A stretch of 64,000 nt of DNA. Origin: JAEXOD01 sp043805435. GTDB lineage: Bacteria > Bacteroidota > Ignavibacteria > Ignavibacteriales > Melioribacteraceae. The DNA lies in the NCBI GenBank assembly GCA_043805435.1, contig JAZDHY010000051.1, positions 78,909 through 142,908 on the forward strand. Direction: 5' to 3'. A program made the position numbers and the translations under genes. Of this stretch, positions 36,091 through 46,016 are shown in pieces (the stretch's first letter is position 1; each line of letters starts with the position of its first letter). The notes below the pieces were generated by a model. The model was not told the DNA's origin, did no database searches, and was given only the letters and a program-made list of their open reading frames with translations.

Positions 36091-37923
36091 TTATTCAACT
36101 GTTACACTTTTTGCTAAATTTCGTGGTTGATCTACATTTAAACCTTTTTTTACCGCTATATGGTATGCTAAAAGCTGCAATGGTATAGCTGTAAGTATTG
36201 GCATTAACATTCGTATTGTATCTGGTATTTTGATAGAATAATCAACAAGGTTGTCAATCTCGTTATCATTTTCGTTAGCAATAGCAATAATTCTTCCCTT
36301 ACGAGCCTTAACCTCCTGAATATTACTGACTACTTTATCGTAAACAGAATCTTTTGGAGCAATAAATACCACAGGCATATTTTCATCAACTAAAGCAATT
36401 GGACCATGTTTCATTTCAGCAGCAGGATATCCTTCTGCATGAATATATGAAATTTCTTTTAATTTCAGTGCTCCTTCTAAAGCAACAGGAAAATTATAAC
36501 CGCGGCCTAAATACAAAAAATTATTCGAATCGACAAATTTGTCCGCAATAGCGGCTATTTCGTCACTCATTGAAAGAATTTTTTTGATTTTTTCCGGCAA
36601 TAATAAAAGTTCTGTAATAATATTTTTTCCGTCAACAAGGCTTAAAGATTTTTTGCGGCCAATTAATAACGATATTAGCGCAAAAACCATTAGTTGTGAC
36701 GTAAAAGCTTTTGTAGAAGCAACACCAATTTCAGGTCCGGCATGAATATAAACCCCGGCATCGCTTGTTCGGGCAATTGAACTACCAACTGCATTACATA
36801 TTCCTAATACAAGTCCTCCTTTTCTTTTGGCTTCAACCATGGCTGCAAGTGTATCGGCAGTTTCTCCACTTTGAGAAATAAAAAACAATGTGTCATCTTT
36901 ATTAATAATAGGATTTCTATATCTAAATTCAGAAGCATATTCAACTTCAACAGGTATTCCGGTAAATTGTTCTAACATATATTCGCCTACCAATCCGGAG
37001 TGCCAAGAAGTACCGCATGCAGAAATTATAATTCGTTTTGAATCGGCAATTCTATCTTCAAAACCTTCCAAACCGCCTAACTTTGCAATTCCATCATCAA
37101 AAATCAATCTTCCGCGCATAGAATTCGCAATGGATTCAGGCTGTTCCATAATTTCTTTCAGCATAAAATGAGGATAACCTCCCTTACTGATTTCATCAAG
37201 TTTCATTTTGACTTCAATAATATCCTTAATGATATCCGCATCGGCTATTGTTTTTGCGTTAAACTTATCTTTGTAAATTTCTGCAATTTCGTTATCTTCT
37301 AAATAAACTATTTGACTTGTGTAGGCTATTAAAGCATTCACGTCACTAGCTACAAAGTTTTCATTATCACCAATACCAATTACTAATGGCGAGCCTTTTT
37401 TAGCTACTACAATTTTATCCGGTTCATTTAAATAAACAACAGCAATGCCGTAAGTTCCTTCAACTTCATTTAATGCATACCTAACCGATTGAAACAAATT
37501 ATAACCTTTTTTCAAATAATCATCAATCAAATGTGCTAAAACCTCAGTATCTGTTTCAGATACAAATTGATAACCTTTTTGTTTCAAACCGGTTCGTAAA
37601 GTAGAGTAATTTTCAATTATACCATTATGAATAATAAACAATGATTTATTTACATTATAATGCGGATGTGCATTAATTTCATTTGGTATTCCATGGGTAG
37701 CCCATCTTGTATGGCCTATCCCGATGTTTGAAAATAAATCTTCACCTTCAATTAACTTTTCCAGTAAAGACACTTTTCCTTTACTTTTATACAGTTTTGC
37801 TTTATTATCTGTTATTATTCCAATTCCTGCGGAATCATAACCCCTGTATTCTAATCTTTTTAATCCTTCTATTAATATAGGAACACTGTTCCTTCCACCG
37901 ATATAACCTACTATACCGCACAT
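36091..37923 (-). CDS. glmS: Glutamine-fructose-6-phosphate aminotransferase
   Basis: Makes glucosamine 6-phosphate, the first committed step toward UDP-GlcNAc for peptidoglycan and other surface polymers. The 610-residue length is standard. The N-terminal class II glutaminase starts 'MCGIVGYIGGRN' with the nucleophile Cys2 and has 'GHTRWATHG'. Two SIS isomerase domains follow ('SACGTSWHSGLVGEY', 'FISQSGETADTLAA', 'YLGRGYNFPVALEG'), and the protein ends in the canonical 'LAKSVTVE'. It heads the run that includes the P-loop protein, carbamate kinase and carbamoyltransferase. The 125-base gap upstream shows no obvious riboswitch or ribozyme. Confidence 0.97.
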   Translation of the reverse strand: MCGIVGYIGGRNSVPILIEGLKRLEYRGYDSAGIGIITDNKAKLYKSKGKVSLLEKLIEGEDLFSNIGIGHTRWATHGIPNEINAHPHYNVNKSLFIIHNGIIENYSTLRTGLKQKGYQFVSETDTEVLAHLIDDYLKKGYNLFQSVRYALNEVEGTYGIAVVYLNEPDKIVVAKKGSPLVIGIGDNENFVASDVNALIAYTSQIVYLEDNEIAEIYKDKFNAKTIADADIIKDIIEVKMKLDEISKGGYPHFMLKEIMEQPESIANSMRGRLIFDDGIAKLGGLEGFEDRIADSKRIIISACGTSWHSGLVGEYMLEQFTGIPVEVEYASEFRYRNPIINKDDTLFFISQSGETADTLAAMVEAKRKGGLVLGICNAVGSSIARTSDAGVYIHAGPEIGVASTKAFTSQLMVFALISLLIGRKKSLSLVDGKNIITELLLLPEKIKKILSMSDEIAAIADKFVDSNNFLYLGRGYNFPVALEGALKLKEISYIHAEGYPAAEMKHGPIALVDENMPVVFIAPKDSVYDKVVSNIQEVKARKGRIIAIANENDNEIDNLVDYSIKIPDTIRMLMPILTAIPLQLLAYHIAVKKGLNVDQPRNLAKSVTVE

Positions 37924-38048
37924 AGTTACTCCTTAAGATTATTATTTTTTTAGTAATTCCTATGAGCGTAGCTAATGATCCGGACAATGCCGCAACAATA
38001 GAGGATTAAGTTTTTGAAAATAAAATTTGTTGACTTTTACTATATGTT

Positions 38049-41000
38049 TCATTTAATTTTTGCAATTTTTTTAGTTTCAGCACGTGTTTCACCATTTTTA
38101 CTAACAATTACCTTGTAAAAATAGACACCATTACCAATTTCATCGCCATCTTCATCCTTTCCGTCCCAGTAAAACTTATTGAATCCAAATTTAAGTGGTT
38201 CTATTGGAATTTCCAAATTTTTTATTAATCTTCCTGCCACTGTGAACACTTTTATTTTAATTTCATCCGGTTTTTCGGTTCCGGTCATGTTAAAAGTAAA
38301 ATATGTTGAGCCGCTAAACGGATTTGGATAATTATATATCTCTTTAATCTCGTTTTTATTATTTACTACAAAAGAAATTCGATACGATGTCGTATCAAAG
38401 TAATTTAGAGATGCATCACGTGCTAAGACCTCTAAAAAATGCGTTCCGTCACGTAAAGACGGGTTCCAGGTTAATATTGCCGTTGAATTGGGATAAGGAG
38501 TATATGAAAATATCAGACTATCTTTTGGCACTTGTACATTATTATGATAAACATAAAAAAATGTAGAATCTAAAGGAAGCGGACTATTATCTTTTAATGT
38601 CATTAAAACTAAAGGTTTTGCCGAAATAATATCACCATCAAGTATATCTTCACCGTCAAATTTAATTTCAAATGTCGGATTTAATGAATCGCGAGACACA
38701 TAAAAACTTTTATTCCCAATATTATTATATGTGTACAATTCCCTTTCTTTTAATACACCTTCCACATTTACTTTATTAACAAATTGTAAATTAGATGTGT
38801 TAATATTATTTTTTATTGTGATAGTCGAATCGGCCGGCACAGCAATATTTTTTGACAAAAATGGAGTTTGATTTCCATTAATCCAAAAGTTAAGCTGTAA
38901 TGAATCGGCAGTGGAGGCACCATAATTTTTAACATCAAATGACATTTCAATCGGAAATCCCTGCATTAACGAATCCGGATTAAAGGATAGAGATTTGTTT
39001 GCTATATTAATTTCCGGCAGCCCTTTGTAAGATATTTTAATCTTTTTAATTTGCAATGGACTTGAAACACTTTGTGATGAATCGGCAAATGAAAACTTGT
39101 ACCTTAACGATTGATAAATTACAGGGTCAACATCGTCTAGGGAAACTGAAGTTGCAGCAGAATCTTTTACAATTTCCCACAGATTATTTGTTTTATTAAG
39201 TCCCTCTAAATAAGCATAATATGTTCCGTTCGAACCATCAGAGTAAATATTATATTCTGCTTTTTGCCATTTTTTTGCATTATTTATTTCAGGTGATGTT
39301 GCAGTACCGCTTGTTTGATAATAAGTACCAACAAACATACTGAATTTAGGAACCATGTTCCATTGATGAACTGATCCAAAAACAACATCATTAACATTAT
39401 CATAAGTCCATGAATAATATCCTTGATAAGGTTTATAAGGAAGCCAATCAATTCCTTCAAATTCTCCTGTTGCAATATTTAATTTTCTCATAAAACCGTT
39501 AATATTGTTTTCATAAGGATAAATATAACCTTTTGCAACAAAAAAATCCGCAAAACTTTCGTACGATGTACCGGTAAAAGCAATATCTTCACGCGATTTT
39601 TTAAAATTATTTCTTGGGTCTAATATTCTTAATGTATATCTTGTATCACCGGTTGTATCAGCAACAGTAAGATTATAGACGTACTTTCCGTCAGATTTGA
39701 CATAAAAAGCCCCTTTTTTTTGTGGCTTGCACGAAAATACATCTAATAGCCCATCCGGGACTTCAACATAATTAATTTTTCCGGTAACCGGATCAATTTC
39801 GGTCAATTCGTAAGGATTACCTGTGGCTGCATATATTTTATCATTTAAATAAAATAACGAATTCCATATTCTAATAGTATCACAAGGAACTATCCCATAA
39901 AACTTACCCTGTTCTGTTCCATTAAAACCGGTTCCAAATTTATATATATTAGTTACGCCCGCATAATAAGCCAAATGCCCTACAAATAAAAAAGTCCCAT
40001 CGGTTGTAAATGCCGAATAACTATGTAAACCATCTACAGAATCAGGAAAAATATCTTGAATAAAATTCGAGTTGTTTGGTAAAGGTGGTAATTTTTCCAA
40101 ATTCAATTTTAAAGTTTTAGTATTTTCGTCAAATATAAGATTATTTGTTTCAAATAATTTTAATTGGACGTTACTTAATACAAAAGAATTTGAATCGGCT
40201 GTTAAGGATATACTAAAAGTATGCGGATCAGACCATAAAGGAGCTTGTTCAAGATCCTTAACTCTTGAATGCCAAAAATAAAAACCATTTGGAAGGTCAA
40301 TTGGCGTTTCCCAGCTTACTATTCCGCTGGATCCAAATAACTCGGGTGAAATAACTATTGGAGAATTAAACGATAAAGAAGTATCAATTTCAATAAAATA
40401 CGAATAATTTTTTGATAAATATTCACTTGGGTCTGCAAGTATAAATTTAATACGTTTCTTATTTGTAATCATTCCGTTAAGTGGTGCTATAATGCTAGTT
40501 TCCTTAACATTATAAACAGGTAAATATTTTTGGGCAGTATTATCGGAATGATCGTCTTCATCAATATCATATAAACCATTTATTTCGGTTTTAAAATTAT
40601 ATAACCCGGATTTATGAGATTTCCAATTAAAAGTTAACGAATCATATTCGCCAAAACTTTGCAAATATTTTGTACCCAATTCAAAAGAAGTATCTGCAGA
40701 TGAAACATATATTTTAACTGCCACGCTATCATTCTTAAAAACTCTGCCAATGTTTCTAATTTTAACTTTAATAATAATATCATCATCAACAAGTGGAGTT
40801 TCGGGAATAAAATTTATATCCGATGCAGAAATCTTAAAATCCGGTTTTCTTACAAAAGCTAAATCAATAGCAGGATCACCTAACAAAGTAAGTAAAGCTA
40901 CTTGATCACTTTCGAACGAAGTAATACCTGATGAAAAAGTTGCTTTTGCATACCTGATTGCATCACCAACAACATATTTTTTATTACCAAATATTTGGTA

Positions 41001-43703
41001 GAATAATCTCTTATTCAGTTCTTTTGCAGGCTGCCACATAGTTAAACCTGTATGTCCCCAAAAACCAATAGCTCCTTTATTGGGCACTTTAATAAATTGT
41101 TCACCAAAAACATCCTGGTTATCAAAATGCGCCGTATAACATGTAATACTTGAAATAAATGGAAGTCTTCCGCCATTTTCAAGTTGATAAATATGGTCGT
41201 TCAAAAATACTGCATCCCATTGATATCCTCCGCCATGACCAAAGAAATTTATCAAAACAGATCCATTATTAATATTTTCAAGAATTTCGCTTGTATTACC
41301 AATAAATGGTGCTTGCGAAGGTTTGTTTAAAAATGTGAACACCTTATTTGTATTATAACCTTCAGGTGCAACATAATTGGCTTCCAACGAAATACATTCT
41401 TCATTAAATTTAAAATACTCTGCATCAGTTACATCCTGCCCGCCACCTATTAAAAACACATCTTGTCTCCAAAGTTTGCTGTTATCACTTGGGTAGCTGC
41501 TTATTTTATCCACTAAAACATTACTCTCTTCAATAGTCTCGCACGAAAGTCTTCCGATAGCCATATCAGGTATAATATCAGCCCCGCTTATACATGCAAA
41601 CATATTATCACTTGCAGCTTGACCATATTGATATGCATGATAAGGAATTGAAGGTATATAATTTATTCGGCTATTAGTTAATAAACCTCTATAATCACGA
41701 CTCATATCCCCCATCAAAACCACATAAGAAGCTGCAGGAGAAGACCAGTTTTCAAAAGCATATTTTAAGAAACTTTGTATCGCCCAAGGGTCAAGTAATC
41801 CACCCGAAAATTCATTATAAATATCAAAAACGTTAACAACTGAAACACGAGGAGAATTATATCCTGTTAAATTTCCTCGTCTAAATTCAGCCAGTCTATT
41901 AGCTGCGCTTAGAAATTTAGGATGAGCAATTATTATATAATCTGATCCCTGCTGAGTATTTCTTAAATCCGAATTAACATTAATTCTTATGGAATCAGGG
42001 CTTTTATAATTAGCCGTTGAAAAACAAAAATATTCAGTAGGAATATAAACCTGATCAACAAATTCAACACTCTCCCAAACATTATGAGTAACTGATGCAT
42101 TTTTAATTATTTCCCCTCTGCTCGGAATATAAACAAGCATTGTGTCTGCAGTCCATCTGTAAACAGTAAATTTTGTTTTTCCAAAATTGTTGGGAGGAGA
42201 AGAAAAAATAAATTTATCACCATATGCCGAATTATTTTGCCAGTACTCAATTTCGTACCAATTTATTCTAATTTCATCGCTTCCGTTATCTAATCTATCA
42301 TAAACCTGAAAATTATTTGTTGGGTAAATACCAACTTCACCAAGTTTAACGGTTTTTTCAAAAGTTGCTTCTCTTTGACCGCTCCATAATTTTGAACCAA
42401 TTAATTGGCTGGTTAATTCAATATCTGCTTTATGATCGCCGGTTGTAAGACCATGTAAATTAACTCTAAATGTTATATTTACAGAATCGGTACACATATA
42501 TAAGGGAGATTCAAATGCAGAATAAAAAGCTTCTCTTACTACTCCGGCCATACAAGAAGCTTTACCCCACTGCCAATAATCGCGGTTTCCATTTTCAGCC
42601 CAGCCAAAATTTTCAAACAATTCATCTTTTTCAAAGTGTAAAGTCTTTTTGTTTGTAATAAAGGCTTGTCCCCATACCATAGGAAAACCATCAATCTCTT
42701 TAAATTGATATCCGGTTGTATCCGCTTGATATGAAAACCAGTAAACATTTGAATTATTATAAATATTAATTTTAGAATATAACTTAGGAGCAGGCGGATA
42801 TCCACAAAACTGCAAATAATCTCCAACTCCAAAAATGGAATCTTTGCCGGATTCTACATCAATTGGTATTTTAACTCCATTGCAAAATAATTCGAGCTTT
42901 GATGATTGAATTACTTTTCCTTCATCTAAACCGGCAGCAATAAAATCATCATATTTAATTCTATATAATCCTTTTTCCTTTAAATAAATCTTAAAATACT
43001 CTTTATTTGGGTTGTACCAGTAATCGTCGGTTGCATTTTTTTCGCTATTATCAAGTATTTTTCCTGTCCATTGTTTGGCTTGAGAATAATTAATTACAGA
43101 GGTTTCCAAAAAATCGTTTGTTGCAGCATCGTCAACCGGAAATAAATTATTAGTTGTTTTATTGTTATAATCCACCCTGAAAGTGATTTTTTTATTATAC
43201 AATAATTCTCTTTTTACCGGATTAAATAAAAACGGCGAAATATTAATGTTTTGAATTTGGGCGTATCTTGAAACAAATTTTGCTTTTAATGCTGCTGTAA
43301 CTAGAGGGAAATAATTATTAGCAGAATAAATTTCTTTATTAAAATTTGTAATACTTAATAAAACACCATCATTAGTATATGTAGGAACCGGTAAAATAAA
43401 TTTATTGGATATTATTTCTTGTTCATTTTTTAATATTGTAATTTTTGGTTCAGAAGTAAATCCAATTCCCAAGGAAAGATACATTTCCGGTAATAATGGC
43501 TCTCCTTCATTATTATTAAAAATGGTTTTACCGTAAATTTTTGTAAAAGTCTTATTTTCAACAATTGTATCCCTAAATTGAAATTGATTGTTAAAGTCCA
43601 CTTCAATAGTTATTGATTTTTCATTTGAATCAATAATTTTGTAATTCTGCGGATAAATAATTCCACAAATAAATATGAGAATTGTCAAAATCTTAATATT
43701 CAT
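38049..43703 (-). CDS. Very large C25 (gingipain/PorU-like) cysteine peptidase with T9SS tail
   Basis: About 1,884 residues from the ATG at 43703, which gives a clean signal peptide ('ILTILIFICGIIYPQ'); the upstream ATG at 43748 adds 15 residues. After a long N-terminal beta region the C25 domain shows 'ASYVVLMGDMSRDYRG', the catalytic His in 'FFGHGGGYQWD' and Cys in 'SSITCYTAHFD', 32 residues apart as in gingipains. 'DNMFACISGADIIPDMAIGR' is typical of PorU, the T9SS sortase. The rest contains CARDB-like segments, a propeller-like region and a final sorting domain ('NYPNPFSGSTYFTF'). PorU of Porphyromonas is near 1,150 residues, so this is far longer. It may be PorU or a secreted cargo protease. 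Confidence 0.8.
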   Translation of the reverse strand: MNIKILTILIFICGIIYPQNYKIIDSNEKSITIEVDFNNQFQFRDTIVENKTFTKIYGKTIFNNNEGEPLLPEMYLSLGIGFTSEPKITILKNEQEIISNKFILPVPTYTNDGVLLSITNFNKEIYSANNYFPLVTAALKAKFVSRYAQIQNINISPFLFNPVKRELLYNKKITFRVDYNNKTTNNLFPVDDAATNDFLETSVINYSQAKQWTGKILDNSEKNATDDYWYNPNKEYFKIYLKEKGLYRIKYDDFIAAGLDEGKVIQSSKLELFCNGVKIPIDVESGKDSIFGVGDYLQFCGYPPAPKLYSKINIYNNSNVYWFSYQADTTGYQFKEIDGFPMVWGQAFITNKKTLHFEKDELFENFGWAENGNRDYWQWGKASCMAGVVREAFYSAFESPLYMCTDSVNITFRVNLHGLTTGDHKADIELTSQLIGSKLWSGQREATFEKTVKLGEVGIYPTNNFQVYDRLDNGSDEIRINWYEIEYWQNNSAYGDKFIFSSPPNNFGKTKFTVYRWTADTMLVYIPSRGEIIKNASVTHNVWESVEFVDQVYIPTEYFCFSTANYKSPDSIRINVNSDLRNTQQGSDYIIIAHPKFLSAANRLAEFRRGNLTGYNSPRVSVVNVFDIYNEFSGGLLDPWAIQSFLKYAFENWSSPAASYVVLMGDMSRDYRGLLTNSRINYIPSIPYHAYQYGQAASDNMFACISGADIIPDMAIGRLSCETIEESNVLVDKISSYPSDNSKLWRQDVFLIGGGQDVTDAEYFKFNEECISLEANYVAPEGYNTNKVFTFLNKPSQAPFIGNTSEILENINNGSVLINFFGHGGGYQWDAVFLNDHIYQLENGGRLPFISSITCYTAHFDNQDVFGEQFIKVPNKGAIGFWGHTGLTMWQPAKELNKRLFYQIFGNKKYVVGDAIRYAKATFSSGITSFESDQVALLTLLGDPAIDLAFVRKPDFKISASDINFIPETPLVDDDIIIKVKIRNIGRVFKNDSVAVKIYVSSADTSFELGTKYLQSFGEYDSLTFNWKSHKSGLYNFKTEINGLYDIDEDDHSDNTAQKYLPVYNVKETSIIAPLNGMITNKKRIKFILADPSEYLSKNYSYFIEIDTSLSFNSPIVISPELFGSSGIVSWETPIDLPNGFYFWHSRVKDLEQAPLWSDPHTFSISLTADSNSFVLSNVQLKLFETNNLIFDENTKTLKLNLEKLPPLPNNSNFIQDIFPDSVDGLHSYSAFTTDGTFLFVGHLAYYAGVTNIYKFGTGFNGTEQGKFYGIVPCDTIRIWNSLFYLNDKIYAATGNPYELTEIDPVTGKINYVEVPDGLLDVFSCKPQKKGAFYVKSDGKYVYNLTVADTTGDTRYTLRILDPRNNFKKSREDIAFTGTSYESFADFFVAKGYIYPYENNINGFMRKLNIATGEFEGIDWLPYKPYQGYYSWTYDNVNDVVFGSVHQWNMVPKFSMFVGTYYQTSGTATSPEINNAKKWQKAEYNIYSDGSNGTYYAYLEGLNKTNNLWEIVKDSAATSVSLDDVDPVIYQSLRYKFSFADSSQSVSSPLQIKKIKISYKGLPEINIANKSLSFNPDSLMQGFPIEMSFDVKNYGASTADSLQLNFWINGNQTPFLSKNIAVPADSTITIKNNINTSNLQFVNKVNVEGVLKERELYTYNNIGNKSFYVSRDSLNPTFEIKFDGEDILDGDIISAKPLVLMTLKDNSPLPLDSTFFYVYHNNVQVPKDSLIFSYTPYPNSTAILTWNPSLRDGTHFLEVLARDASLNYFDTTSYRISFVVNNKNEIKEIYNYPNPFSGSTYFTFNMTGTEKPDEIKIKVFTVAGRLIKNLEIPIEPLKFGFNKFYWDGKDEDGDEIGNGVYFYKVIVSKNGETRAETKKIAKIK

Positions 43704-43783
43704 AAATAACCCTATTATTATAAATTTAATACTCAACATAGAAATCAAATTATTTCAATGCAAGTCAAAAATATTAATTATTT

Positions 43784-45421
43784 TTAAAACATGTTGTAAT
43801 TTAGGGTAATAAAGGACTCTAATGAGTTTTTTGAAGTAGTTTCTGATTTATATTGGATATAGTTAACTGAAAAATCCAAATTTAAATTATAAGAAAACAG
43901 ATACTTAATATTTAAATGGCTCTTATATGTGTGTTCTAACAAACCATCTAAAAGTTTAGGATTTTTATCGCTTAATAATAATGTTGTACTCACTAAGTAT
44001 GATCCGCCATAATTATACAACAAATTACCTTTTTCATCATATTTATTATTTCCATGGTCAATTTTATCAAAACGCAAAGTTAATATTAAATTTGATGAAT
44101 AAAAATATGTAGCCTTAACACTTACAGCAATCGAATTAGGTGATAAGTTAGCACCTAAGGGGCTGCCATTATTAGTATAAGTTAACGATTCTCCAATTTC
44201 GGGATGTGAAAAAGTAAAAGGTCTAATTTGAATATAATCGACGTTTATTAACATATTATTAAAAAAGTATGGATAAGTAACATTAAAACCAGCCTGCCAT
44301 GCTATTCTATTATTTGGAGTATTCCATTTGCCCTTACCCCAAAGATTAAAATTTATATCATCAAACGTAATTGAGCTGACAAATTCGCATCCATTAGATA
44401 TTAAATATCGAATATCAAAATTTAGAAATGAATTATCTAAATCATTCGATGAACGCTGAGCAGATTCCCACAATAAAAATGGATTTAAATATGAAAGTTC
44501 TAAAGGACGATTTGCATATATTATTGCTTGAGTTATACCAAGTTTTAGTTTATCGGAGGGATTAAAACCAATTCGGTTAATAGCAATATATTTTGCACTT
44601 TTTCGCTTAACTCCTCCAATCAAAGAATCGATATAAAATATCTCACTCGGTTGAACTAACCAACCATGCAAAAAAGTATAGTTAAACTTTTTATAGCGAA
44701 AATTAAACTTAAAAAAATCAAATGGTTGTGAAGAATTTCCAATAATTAACGGATTTAATAAATTGGCTCCCCATAAAATTGTAGTTCGCCCCGCAAAAAT
44801 TGAAAGGTTGCTATTTTCATAATTAATATAACCGGCAGTACCATCAAAATATTTAATTTTAGTGTTATTAAAAGAAAAACTTCTGCTAACTCTATAATCA
44901 AGTTTTGCTGTTTCCTTATCCCCCATCTGAAAACCGTTCCAAGCCTCTAAATATGCAGCTAAGTTATTACCATAATTTAATTTAACTTTTCCACCATATA
45001 CTATCAAACCGGCAGTATTATTAACACCATCATGTCTATTATTTATATAAATGGAAGAGAATAAAGGATCAATTGTAAAATTAAGAAGTGAGTCTTTATA
45101 AATAATAATATTATTTTCTTTTTCGGAAAGAAATGCATCTCGAATGATACTTCGCTCCTCCCAAAAATACTTAGATATTTGATTATCGGAAGAAAATTTT
45201 TGTAATAAATTTTCTGATATATCTGCAGAATCATTTTGCTTTAGAAAACCAACAATTGATTTTTTTGATAACGGTAAAACAATATCATCGTAATTTGTAA
45301 TTTTACCGCTAACTTGTTGGAATTTAAGATAGGAATATATCGGATTTTCTGTACTTATTAACTCCGTTTGTGCAGTTAGTGTATAAAAACTAATAAACAG
45401 AATTAATAAAATTTTCTTCAT
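43784..45421 (-). CDS. Wzi-like capsule-assembly outer-membrane protein
   Basis: A 545-residue protein with a signal peptide (ending 'YTLTAQ') and a regular pattern of amphipathic beta strands. Segments such as 'YINYENSNLSIFAGRTTILWGANLLNPL' and the closing 'NYIQYKSETTSKNSLESFITLNYNMF' fit an outer-membrane barrel. The arrangement resembles the capsule-assembly Wzi family, in which an 18-strand barrel attaches polysaccharide to the cell surface. It begins eight bases after the initiating sugar-transferase gene and is the last gene of the minus-strand polysaccharide operon, which supports a role in surface anchoring. The family call is by pattern and context. Confidence 0.65.
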   Translation of the reverse strand: MKKILLILFISFYTLTAQTELISTENPIYSYLKFQQVSGKITNYDDIVLPLSKKSIVGFLKQNDSADISENLLQKFSSDNQISKYFWEERSIIRDAFLSEKENNIIIYKDSLLNFTIDPLFSSIYINNRHDGVNNTAGLIVYGGKVKLNYGNNLAAYLEAWNGFQMGDKETAKLDYRVSRSFSFNNTKIKYFDGTAGYINYENSNLSIFAGRTTILWGANLLNPLIIGNSSQPFDFFKFNFRYKKFNYTFLHGWLVQPSEIFYIDSLIGGVKRKSAKYIAINRIGFNPSDKLKLGITQAIIYANRPLELSYLNPFLLWESAQRSSNDLDNSFLNFDIRYLISNGCEFVSSITFDDINFNLWGKGKWNTPNNRIAWQAGFNVTYPYFFNNMLINVDYIQIRPFTFSHPEIGESLTYTNNGSPLGANLSPNSIAVSVKATYFYSSNLILTLRFDKIDHGNNKYDEKGNLLYNYGGSYLVSTTLLLSDKNPKLLDGLLEHTYKSHLNIKYLFSYNLNLDFSVNYIQYKSETTSKNSLESFITLNYNMF

Positions 45422-45429
45422 GATATCAA

Positions 45430-46005
45430 CTAAATATTACCATCATTTGTTAAAATAACAAATGGTGTTTTTATTACTATTAATAAATCGCTAAAAAAAT
45501 TTGCATTTTTATAATACTCTATTTCCATTGTTACACGTTCATTAGGTGTAAGAGTCTGTCTTCCGTTAATTTGAGAATATCCGGTCAAACCCGGTTTGTA
45601 ATCTAAAACATGTTTTTCAAATTCATTATATTTCAAAGCAATAGACATAATTTCGGGACGAGGACCCACAACACTCATTTCACCTTTAAGTACATTAACA
45701 AATTGAGGTATTTCGTCAATACTAATTCTGCGAAACAATTTACCGGTTTTGGTTAATCTAGGATCATTGATCTGTGTTAATTCAGGACCAACAGAAAGTG
45801 CATTGTTTACCATACCACGTAATTTATACAAATTAAAAGGTTTGCAATTTTTTCCCATTCTTTCTTGAATAAATATAGCAGGACCTTCCGATTCCAAACG
45901 TATGGCAGCCATACAAATTAACATAATTGGAGAAGAAATTGCTAAAATAATTAAACTTATAAAAATATCTGTAATCCTTTTTATAAAGCTATCCTGTTTT
46001 CCCAT
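45430..46005 (-). CDS. Initiating sugar-phosphate transferase (monotopic phosphoglycosyl transferase)
   Basis: A 191-residue enzyme that transfers a sugar phosphate from a UDP-sugar to undecaprenyl phosphate at the inner membrane, the first step of repeat-unit assembly. It has one re-entrant hydrophobic helix (residues 10-35), the basic 'YKLRGM' segment, 'NDPRLTKTGKLFRR', 'SIDEIPQFVNVLKGEMSVVGPRPE' and 'KPGLTGYSQINGR'. The length is that of the short PglC/WcaJ-core type without an N-terminal membrane domain. It lies 11 bases downstream of the DegT aminotransferase gene, so the two probably supply and load an amino sugar. Confidence 0.92.
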   Translation of the reverse strand: MGKQDSFIKRITDIFISLIILAISSPIMLICMAAIRLESEGPAIFIQERMGKNCKPFNLYKLRGMVNNALSVGPELTQINDPRLTKTGKLFRRISIDEIPQFVNVLKGEMSVVGPRPEIMSIALKYNEFEKHVLDYKPGLTGYSQINGRQTLTPNERVTMEIEYYKNANFFSDLLIVIKTPFVILTNDGNI

Positions 46006-46016
46006 AAACAGTATAA

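Noticed and set aside
37924..38048. Ribozyme or riboswitch upstream of glmS
   Set aside because: The gap is only 125 bases, AT-rich, and shows no conserved glmS ribozyme core.
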